A stretch of 11,644 nucleotides of DNA. It comes from Planctomycetaceae bacterium (GTDB taxonomy: Bacteria > Planctomycetota > Planctomycetia > Pirellulales > Thermoguttaceae). Positions 7,061 through 11,644 of the stretch are shown piece by piece. Both the position numbers and the translations under genes were made by a program. The notes beneath the pieces are model-generated. The model saw nothing but the letters and a program-made list of their open reading frames with translations. It was not told the origin of the DNA and made no database searches. Every line of letters begins with the position of its first letter. Within the stretch, counting starts at the first letter, position 1. The DNA lies in assembly GCA_003509805.1 (NCBI GenBank), contig DOMV01000363.1, forward strand, positions 7,584 to 19,227. Reading direction: 5' to 3'.

Positions 7061-7729
7061 TCAAGGAACGACCGTAAAATCGTAGGCATACCAGCAGAGG
7101 AACACGATCAGCACGGCAAAGCTGAGAGAGCCCAGGGCGACGCCGAGAATGGTATCGTAAAATCCCTTCTTTTCTTTTGCGGACCATAAGAAGACCGGAA
7201 TGGCGACAATCAGCCCGGCCAAGACCGTGTAAACACCGTATAACACGATCAGGGACATGACGTGACCGCGGATCGGAATGAAAAGCGCGCCCACGAGAAA
7301 CGCGAGAAACAAAACACCGGCGGAACCAAGATGGAGGTAATCCTGTAACGTAAACGGCGGTTTGTCGCCCGGTTCACGCTGTTTTTTTTCTTTTTTTACC
7401 TTCGCCGTTTTTCTCTTCTTTTCTTTTCCCCCCTTCTTGCCTTTGGCTGAATCGGAGACGACAGGGGCCACGGGAAGAGTTGTTTCCGCCGCTTCTTCAC
7501 CGTTAATCGACGTGAAATCGGTGGAAAAGGACGAAAAATCCGGAAGACCGGAAGAATCGGCATTTTCAGGAACACCGGCATCTTGAAACGAGGAAACGTC
7601 GGCGATTCCGCCCATTTCCGGTTCGCTCGAACCGGCGGAAAAGGGAGACTGCCCCGAATCCTCACTGAACATATTGCTGAAATCGAACATCGGTTCAGCA
7701 TCACTGGGCTTATCGTCTGGATTGGACAC
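7061..7729 (-). CDS. Hypothetical membrane protein with acidic N-terminus and lysine-rich linker
   Basis: A 222-residue protein of unknown function. Residues 1-92 are acidic, Ser/Phe-rich and probably disordered, with repeated phenylalanine motifs (MFDFSNMF, DFSSFSTDF). Residues 96-119 form a strongly basic lysine-rich linker. Three hydrophobic helices follow (about 134-153, 157-182 and 193-215), giving a membrane anchor with a short tail. The charge split suggests a long cytosolic arm. The start is GTG at 7729: on the minus strand AAAGGGAGA lies about seven bases upstream, a good Shine-Dalgarno. An ATG at 7690 is the alternative. A promoter-like repeat end lies about 25 bp upstream, implying transcription on its own. 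Confidence 0.8.
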   Translation of the reverse strand: MSNPDDKPSDAEPMFDFSNMFSEDSGQSPFSAGSSEPEMGGIADVSSFQDAGVPENADSSGLPDFSSFSTDFTSINGEEAAETTLPVAPVVSDSAKGKKGGKEKKRKTAKVKKEKKQREPGDKPPFTLQDYLHLGSAGVLFLAFLVGALFIPIRGHVMSLIVLYGVYTVLAGLIVAIPVFLWSAKEKKGFYDTILGVALGSLSFAVLIVFLCWYAYDFTVVP

Positions 7730-7754
7730 GGAAAATCTCCCTTTGGGATCGCAA

Positions 7755-7772
7755 TCTATACTGGAAACGCGA
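7755..7772 (-). promoter_or_regulatory. Promoter-like end of repeat before the 222-residue membrane protein
   Basis: Read on the minus strand the repeat end runs ATCGCGTTTCCAGTATAGA, with TATAGA (revcomp of 7755-7760) as the -10-like hexamer. A start of transcription about seven bases on would leave a leader of about 20 bases that contains the Shine-Dalgarno of the GTG at 7729. This spacing fits a real promoter better than the other two cases. Confidence 0.55.
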
Positions 7773-7918
7773 TGAAAACGAACATTCGGTCAAGTCTGCC
7801 TGCCGAACTCACTCGCTTCTAACATATTTGTGTACAATGACATAATCGTTTTTTTCGAGCGGCAGGCGGTTGTTCGCGAAACAGGTTCAGGCCGTAGTTT
7901 CAGGCCGTTTACGGTATA
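7757..7918 (-). repeat. Dispersed repeat, complete copy 2 with imperfect terminal inverted repeats
   Basis: A 162-bp element. Its left end TATACTGGAAACGCGATGAA and the reverse complement of its right end, TATACCGTAAACGGCCTGAA, match at 15 of 20 positions. The interior carries TTTGTGTACAATGACATA and TTCGAGCGGCAGGCGG, whose reverse complements match the left-edge copy at 1-37. Each end carries a TATA hexamer pointing outward (TATAGA to the left, TATAAT to the right at 7915-7920). There is no coding sequence. The ends resemble a MITE, but no transposase or clear target duplication is present. Confidence 0.78.
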
Positions 7919-8142
7919 ATCAAACGAGGCAAATCAAAAACGACGAAACCTTGGTCTCGTTATCGGCCATCGGCGTCTCCATGATGAAGCGTAATCTGCA
8001 TAAACATCCCAATTTACGACAATATGTTTTTGCCAACCAACAAGATTGTAAAAAGCGGAATAATCCACAGAATTTCTGTCGTATTTTTATCTTGCGCAGC
8101 AATTACAATTGCTAAGATCGCACTTGGAAAAATAAACAAATT

Positions 8143-8164
8143 TCTTTTTTTTCGAAAAAAAAGA
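8143..8164. repeat. Perfect 22-bp AT-rich palindrome
   Basis: Eight T, CG, eight A, flanked by TC and GA, forms an exact palindrome in the AT-rich stretch upstream of csrA. It could be an intrinsic-terminator-like hairpin, a protein-binding site, or simply bent AT DNA. No gene ends nearby on the plus strand, so a terminator role is not obvious. Confidence 0.6.
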
Positions 8165-8193
8165 TTGCTTTCTTAATTACATTTGATTAGAAT
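8165..8193 (+). promoter_or_regulatory. Possible csrA promoter
   Basis: TTGCTT (8165-8170) and TAGAAT (8188-8193) are separated by 17 bp, a sigma-70-like arrangement with a good -10 and a weak -35. Initiation near 8200 would give a csrA leader of about 155 nt that includes the hairpin at 8229-8257. AT-rich DNA produces such matches easily. Confidence 0.3.
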
Positions 8194-8228
8194 CTCCGGT
8201 GTTGGGGCGGTTTTTATCGTTAGACACA

Positions 8229-8257
8229 ATTTGGATAAAACGGCCGTTTTGCCAAAT
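8229..8257 (+). promoter_or_regulatory. Hairpin in the csrA upstream region
   Basis: ATTTGG (8229-8234) pairs with CCAAAT (8252-8257). Inside, AAAAC (8237-8241) pairs with GTTTT (8246-8250) around a GGCC loop, with a small asymmetric bulge. At the DNA level the centre is also a 14-bp palindrome, so it could be an operator instead of an RNA element. About 100 bases separate it from the csrA start codon. Confidence 0.4.
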
Positions 8258-8356
8258 CCAAGTATTGTCGGTCGATTACATATTCTTGATTTCATACCGA
8301 AGCCGGTATCACAATTCGACCCATTGTCGAAATAAACCGCGAAAAGGAGTAAGGTC

Positions 8357-8572
8357 ATGCTGGTTCTATCAAGGAAGGAGGGGGAAAAAATTCGAATAGG
8401 CGATAATATCCTTCTTACCGTCGTTCGCGTGTCGCCGAAAGCCATCCGGATCGGAATTGAAGCGCCGTCCAGTATTCCGATCGTTCGTGCCGAACTGGCC
8501 GAGGGGGTTCCCGCCGCGCCGGTGATCTTGCGCGATCCGGCTTCACAGCCTCAGAGCCTTTTGTTTACATAA
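8357..8572 (+). CDS. csrA: Carbon storage regulator CsrA
   Basis: A small dimeric RNA-binding protein that blocks or stabilises target mRNAs by binding GGA motifs in leader hairpins. The 71-residue product starts MLVLSRKEGEKIRIGDNI and keeps the RNA-contact residues Leu4, Arg6 and Arg44 (IVRAEL). The C-terminal tail from about residue 50 is variable, as is usual. The ATG at 8357 has a strong AAGGAG seven bases upstream. That site contains AAGGA, which fits the ANGGA consensus CsrA recognises, so autoregulation is possible. It is the only complete plus-strand gene here. No flagellar genes adjoin it, and its stop lies 2 bp from the stop of the convergent ATPase gene. Confidence 0.96.
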   Translation: MLVLSRKEGEKIRIGDNILLTVVRVSPKAIRIGIEAPSSIPIVRAELAEGVPAAPVILRDPASQPQSLLFT

Positions 8573-8574
8573 CG

Positions 8575-9168
8575 TTAAGACGACGTTTCCCATTCCTCGT
8601 AGAGTTCGAAAAAGGCGTCGCGGCAATTACCGTGATGTGCCCGATAAAGAGAGCGAAGCTCCTCATCCGCCTTGAACACCGGGTCCGCGTGTAAAAGCCG
8701 GACCAACCGGACGAACCGGTCCGGCGAGGAAACTTCCCGGCATAGCACCGGCATTCTCCATGCGGCCCGGTGGGTCGTGACGAGGAGGCGGCGGCATGAA
8801 CAGCGCAAACGAAGTCGTTCGAAAAACGAAAGTTGTTCGTATCCGTCGATGACGACAAGCCGGTTCCGGCAACCGGCGTTTTCGCTCCAAAATTCCTCCG
8901 GCAGCCGCCGTTGCCCGTCATGTAGCGCGATTTCACGGGGATCGGGAGACGGAAACCGGGCGGCCAGCAACGGCATGAGCGTCCGCAGCAGGGTCGTTTT
9001 TCCGCTCCCGTGTGGTCCGACGATTTGGGCACACCCGTCGAACCGAATGAAGCGTTCCAGCAATCGTTCGGCGGAATCGCCGTCGGAAAACAGAAACCCG
9101 AGCGCCCCCGGTTCGTGAAATCGCGTGGAAAACGGGTTCGTTCGCGGACTCCAATCGGTCTCTTCCAT
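8575..9168 (-). CDS. Small P-loop ATPase (AAA/ExeA-like), function unknown
   Basis: A 197-residue cytosolic protein with a nucleotide-binding fold. Numbered from the GTG at 9177, the Walker A is GPHGSGKTT (54-62) and the Walker B is RLVVIDGYEQ (106-115). A sensor-like LLVTTHR lies about 18 residues beyond. The short N-terminal part contains FLFSDGDSAERLLERF, and the C-terminus is helical and charged. The family looks like the small AAA/ExeA-type ATPases seen in planctomycetes, but I cannot name a partner or role. ATG at 9168 is used; GTG at 9177 adds three residues, and neither has a Shine-Dalgarno. It converges on csrA with only 2 bp between stops, so read-through antisense RNA is likely. 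Confidence 0.78.
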   Translation of the reverse strand: MEETDWSPRTNPFSTRFHEPGALGFLFSDGDSAERLLERFIRFDGCAQIVGPHGSGKTTLLRTLMPLLAARFPSPDPREIALHDGQRRLPEEFWSENAGCRNRLVVIDGYEQLSFFERLRLRCSCRRLLVTTHRAAWRMPVLCREVSSPDRFVRLVRLLHADPVFKADEELRSLYRAHHGNCRDAFFELYEEWETSS

Positions 9169-9276
9169 TGCCGGCACGTTCGAAAGCGACTGAACTTTCC
9201 CGAAGCGTCGACGAGCCGTCCGGGACCCTATTGCATCTGCGACCGCATGACCGGGAGCCTACCGCCCGTCGCGGCT

Positions 9277-9318
9277 CGCGACCCCGGTTCGTGAGGAACC
9301 GCACCCCTTACGGTCGCG
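9277..9318. terminator. Nested hairpin downstream of the DUF4159 gene
   Basis: Outer arms CGCGACC (9277-9283) and GGTCGCG (9312-9318) enclose a second hairpin, CGGTTC (9285-9290) with GAACCG (9296-9301). It lies 23 bp beyond the stop of the minus-strand gene ending at 9341, a plausible terminator or 3'-end stabiliser. No U-run follows on the minus strand, so classic intrinsic termination is not supported. Confidence 0.4.
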
Positions 9319-9340
9319 GATCTGATTTTCGCTCCTAACT

Positions 9341-10924
9341 TTAATGCGTCGCGGCGTAAACGAGGATGTTCGTACCCAATTCCAACGCCGATTTGTCTTT
9401 CAAGCCGTAGGCGTAGGGATGCGGGAATTGTTCCCAGCCGCTGCCGATATCGAAACGGCTGTAGATCACGGCCGGTTTGCCGTCGAACATGATCGCTTCG
9501 AGTTCCGGCGATTCGAGAGGCCCGAAATCCTCGGTCACCCGCGGCGTATATTCGACTCGCGTGATGTTGAAATGATTGTTGTAAATCGGGTGATCCAACG
9601 GAATCGACTGGAGCTGGTTGTCCGGGAAAGCACGCCGCATCTCACGGCGGAAAGAGGAATCAAAGGACATCCGGCCGCAACAGGCGTCGACGATGAAGAT
9701 ACCGCCCGCCTTGACGAATTGCTGAAGCCGCTTGATCTCTTCGTCGGACAGGTAGAAATCGCGGTGCCCGGTCATGTACCAGATAGGATAGGTCGTCGCC
9801 GACGGATCTTTCATCTGGACGTTCTGCCGTTTGAACTTCACCTCCATCGTCGTGTTGTCGCGGACGAATTTCATGAGATTATGGACGGCGCTCGGATCGG
9901 GGTCCCAGTCTCCTTCGTGGACGATCTGGGCGAACACGAAATCGTCGCGGCTGGGCGCCTTGTCCTCGTGGTAAACCTTGGTCGTGCTCAGGAACCGGCC
10001 CAATTGGAACGTTCCGAGCATGTAGGTCACGATATTGGCCCCGACTTGCCGGGCCAAATCGATGGTCATGCGCGTTCCGCGGTCATGTTCATGCCCGTCC
10101 CAACCGCAAGTCATATCGGCGGTCGAGAAAATCACGGCGTCGCGGCAGCCGACTTCGATCGATTCGAGCGAGGGATCCGCCGTATACTCGGTTCCATCGC
10201 CCTTTTTGTAGGTGAACTGCGGGTTCAACTTGTAATACGAGGAAAAAACCGGATTGTCCGGCAACATTTTCCGCAACGGCCGCTGCGGGAAAATGGTCTC
10301 CATTTCCTTGCGGAAGGAAGCGGTGAAATCCTTCCAACCGCAACAGGCGTCGGCAATGATGGACCCGCCGTCCATCACATAGCGGGCCAAACCTTCGCGG
10401 ATGCTGTCGGAAAGCTCGAATTGATTGTGCCCGGCCATGAGCAAGGTCGGCAACTCCCGCGGATCGAACGAAAAGCTGGTCAAATCGGTTTCCACGGCAC
10501 GGTAGTTGATCCCGAGTTTCGTGTTCGTCCATTCGAGCAGGGTTTTCACATCAGCCGGGTCGGTCATCCAGTCGCGGTACATGACCTGCTTTCCGTCTTT
10601 GACGATGAACCGGGGCTTGCCCAGCGACGCTTTTCCGATCAGTGACGGCGGGCTCGGCGGCCGTTTTTTCTCGCTGCGACGCATCGGGGTGACGGGAACC
10701 GGGAGCGGTGCGAACGACTCACCGCCCGTCTGGTTGCTCGGTTTGGCTTTCGGCGGCGGACCACAGTCGATCGGCCCCGAATCTTCCTCATCCTGGGCAA
10801 ACACGGCGGCCGGAATTCCGAACACGCCCACACCAGTGGACATGCCGCTCGTGGCAACACCCAACAGGCCGAACCGTTCGAGAAAACGTCGGCGGGAACG
10901 CAACACATCACGATTTGTCGACAT
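9341..10924 (-). CDS. Tat-exported protein with two DUF4159-type domains
   Basis: A 527-residue protein of unknown function. Its N-terminus has a twin-arginine signal: SRRRFLERFG at about 10-19, a hydrophobic stretch, and a likely cleavage after Ala43 (AAVFA before QDEED), so it is probably exported folded. A Pro/Lys-rich linker (about 51-97) follows. Two homologous DUF4159-like domains come next (about 103-310 and 325-527). Each has a (M)xGHxxF...LSD segment, a GG(x)I(x)DACCG motif (Cys195-196 and Cys416-417), a SFR(K/R)EM...FP helix and an AVI(F/Y)S strand. The fold is thought to be glutamine-amidotransferase-like. ATG at 10924 with GGAG nine bases upstream is chosen over the 35-residue upstream extension. 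The open frame to 11029 would mask the Tat signal. Confidence 0.88.
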   Translation of the reverse strand: MSTNRDVLRSRRRFLERFGLLGVATSGMSTGVGVFGIPAAVFAQDEEDSGPIDCGPPPKAKPSNQTGGESFAPLPVPVTPMRRSEKKRPPSPPSLIGKASLGKPRFIVKDGKQVMYRDWMTDPADVKTLLEWTNTKLGINYRAVETDLTSFSFDPRELPTLLMAGHNQFELSDSIREGLARYVMDGGSIIADACCGWKDFTASFRKEMETIFPQRPLRKMLPDNPVFSSYYKLNPQFTYKKGDGTEYTADPSLESIEVGCRDAVIFSTADMTCGWDGHEHDRGTRMTIDLARQVGANIVTYMLGTFQLGRFLSTTKVYHEDKAPSRDDFVFAQIVHEGDWDPDPSAVHNLMKFVRDNTTMEVKFKRQNVQMKDPSATTYPIWYMTGHRDFYLSDEEIKRLQQFVKAGGIFIVDACCGRMSFDSSFRREMRRAFPDNQLQSIPLDHPIYNNHFNITRVEYTPRVTEDFGPLESPELEAIMFDGKPAVIYSRFDIGSGWEQFPHPYAYGLKDKSALELGTNILVYAATH

Positions 10925-11000
10925 AAGCACGATCTCCACAAGACGGGAAGATTTTGACTGTCCGGAACGGCCGCTTCGCGGAACCTGACATCCCGTGACC

Positions 11001-11029
11001 ATTGTAAACAATTCGGCCGACAAATACAA
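11001..11029 (-). promoter_or_regulatory. Candidate sigma-70-like promoter of the DUF4159 gene
   Basis: On the minus strand TTGTAT (revcomp of 11024-11029) and TACAAT (revcomp of 11001-11006) are 17 bp apart. The -10 matches TATAAT at five of six positions. Transcription would start near 10994, leaving a leader of about 70 nt. It overlaps the upstream in-frame extension to 11029, another reason to prefer the ATG at 10924. Confidence 0.5.
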
Positions 11030-11089
11030 GAAAAAGTCGCCGGAAAACGAAAAATTTTAATTTTTACGTTTTTTTGACGTGAAATGGGC

Positions 11090-11118
11090 TTGATTTGTGG
11101 GCGAAAATTCTCTAACAT
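11090..11118 (+). promoter_or_regulatory. Candidate promoter of the right-edge gene
   Basis: TTGATT (11090-11095) and TAACAT (11113-11118) are separated by exactly 17 bp in the AT-rich divergent gap. Each hexamer matches its sigma-70 consensus at four of six positions. Initiation near 11125 would give a leader of about 67 nt before the ATG at 11192. The call is weak, based on spacing and orientation only. Confidence 0.35.
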
Positions 11119-11191
11119 CGCCACTGTGCCCATTAAGCGGCTTTTTTATTACAAAACACACAGTCGCGCTCAATTGAGCAGGCAGGTTCAC

Positions 11192-11644
11192 ATGTTACAA
11201 ACGATGAAAAATTGTGGCAAAGAAGAAATCTTCAGAAAGATTCTAAACGCCCCCCCCTGTAGAAGCATCTTTCAGCCGCCGGACGGCGATGGGTATTACG
11301 AAGTTCGTCCCGGAGTAAGGGTGCCAAAAAGGATTCTTTTGTTCTGTTCCGCCCATGAATTTGACGATGCAATGAATCAGTGCCGGCTGTGGCGAATAGC
11401 CCCGGAATTCGTTGTCTTTTTCAACGATCAGAATATCGATAATCTCCCGGAACAGCAACGCAAATTGATTATCAAAGAAAAAGAAATTCAATTGCATCCT
11501 GAATGTGAAATAGTATGCTACACCAAAAGTGGAGCCAAATATGCACACCTTCGCATGGCCCGGCGTTTGGCTAGCATGCAAATCACCTGTTATTCCTTTT
11601 CCAACAATGGCGAAATATGGGGAAGGCGGGTAGGCGAGGCGGGG
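11192..11644 (+). CDS. Unrecognised protein, 5' part only (runs off the right edge)
   Basis: An open frame of 151 codons from ATG at 11192 to the window end with no stop, so the gene is partial. The translation begins MLQTMKNCGKEEIFRKIL. It contains KRILLFCSAHEFDDAMNQC (about 49-67), then APEFVVFFNDQNID, EIVCYTKSGAKYAHLRMARR and a CYSFSNNGEIWG stretch near the edge. The strand-helix alternation (RILLFCS, FVVFFND, EIVCYTK) suggests a Rossmann-like fold; a glycosyltransferase or other surface-glycan enzyme is conceivable, but I recognise no family. Cysteines are frequent. It is more AT-rich than its neighbours. The Shine-Dalgarno is weak (AGG eight bases upstream); ATG at 11204 is an alternative start. 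Codons 20-22 contain a run of eight C. Confidence 0.7.
   Translation, partial: MLQTMKNCGKEEIFRKILNAPPCRSIFQPPDGDGYYEVRPGVRVPKRILLFCSAHEFDDAMNQCRLWRIAPEFVVFFNDQNIDNLPEQQRKLIIKEKEIQLHPECEIVCYTKSGAKYAHLRMARRLASMQITCYSFSNNGEIWGRRVGEAG
11250..11257 (+). repeat. C8 homopolymer tract in the right-edge coding frame
   Basis: Eight consecutive C sit at codons 20-22 of the right-edge gene. Slippage by one base here would shift the frame close to the N-terminus and switch the protein off. The present length keeps the frame open for the whole visible stretch. Confidence 0.6.

Larger units (their letters stand above)
7730..8356. other. Long non-coding stretch between divergent genes
   Basis: About 627 bp between the GTG of the membrane protein (minus) and csrA (plus) with no gene I can support. 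It holds the second complete dispersed repeat (7757-7918), then AT-rich sequence with a perfect palindrome (8143-8164), a hairpin (8229-8257) and a possible csrA promoter. The frame at 7870-8115 has no ribosome-binding site, begins inside the repeat and resembles nothing recognisable. Confidence 0.6.

Noticed and set aside
6821..7918. CRISPR array
   Set aside because: Two copies nearly 1 kb apart with a whole gene between them, no short regular repeats with spacers and no cas genes.
7870..8115. 81-codon plus-strand frame in the non-coding stretch
   Set aside because: It starts within the dispersed repeat, has no ribosome-binding site, and is low-complexity and basic. Not supportable as a gene.
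9344..10645. 433-codon plus-strand frame opposite the DUF4159 gene
   Set aside because: It is antisense to a gene with a Tat signal and two clear homologous domains, has no ribosome-binding site and resembles nothing.
11243..11581. 112-codon minus-strand frame at the right edge
   Set aside because: The plus-strand frame covers the same span without a stop, has a better predicted fold and a plausible promoter, so the minus frame is taken as its shadow.
1..11644. tRNA, rRNA or riboswitch genes
   Set aside because: No cloverleaf, ribosomal RNA-like or known riboswitch sequence was recognised by eye; this was not tested with a covariance search.

Overview
The window looks like chromosomal DNA from a planctomycete, though this rests on protein flavour and not on a marker gene. 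The supporting points are: a Tat-exported protein with two DUF4159-type domains; a CsrA closely resembling the planctomycete form; a bacterial SET-domain protein; a prenyltransferase-like toroid protein of a kind seen in planctomycetes; and many genes without a clear Shine-Dalgarno sequence. The main genes are GC-rich. The intergenic stretch 7920-8340 and the right edge are clearly more AT-rich.

Layout. Positions 1-7729 hold seven genes, all on the minus strand. Read in transcription order (right to left) they are: an acidic/lysine-rich three-helix membrane protein (7061-7729); an alpha-alpha toroid, prenyltransferase-like protein (5780-6805); an ADP-forming acetate/acyl-CoA ligase with fused subunits (3498-5633); a zinc-ribbon multi-pass membrane protein (2316-3389); a SET-domain protein with a long acidic insert (1527-2228); diaminopimelate epimerase dapF (575-1471); and a YkgJ-type cysteine-cluster protein (101-514). 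A roughly 630-bp non-coding stretch follows, then plus-strand csrA (8357-8572). csrA meets a small P-loop ATPase (8575-9168, minus) tail to tail. Next is the DUF4159 protein (9341-10924, minus). Across a 267-bp divergent gap, a plus-strand gene starts at 11192 and runs off the right edge.

The most distinctive feature is a dispersed repeat of about 150-160 bp that the genes do not explain. There are two complete copies (6821-6970 and 7757-7918) and one inverted copy cut by the left edge (1-108). A 15-bp core of one end also occurs at 1503-1517. The ends of the complete copies form imperfect terminal inverted repeats. One end carries a conserved block running into a -10-like hexamer, placed just upstream of three minus-strand genes (5780-6805, 7061-7729 and dapF). 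It therefore looks like a MITE-like or promoter-bearing repeat family. Other structures are a nested GC-rich inverted repeat (3408-3468), a five-unit heptamer array read into the SET protein C-terminus (1544-1578), a 22-bp AT palindrome (8143-8164), a hairpin in the csrA leader (8229-8257), and a C8 tract near the start of the right-edge gene that could slip.

Functionally the genes are mixed: lysine/peptidoglycan precursor synthesis (dapF), acyl-CoA energy metabolism, post-transcriptional control (csrA), and several proteins of unknown role. Only dapF and the YkgJ-like gene look like a likely transcription unit.
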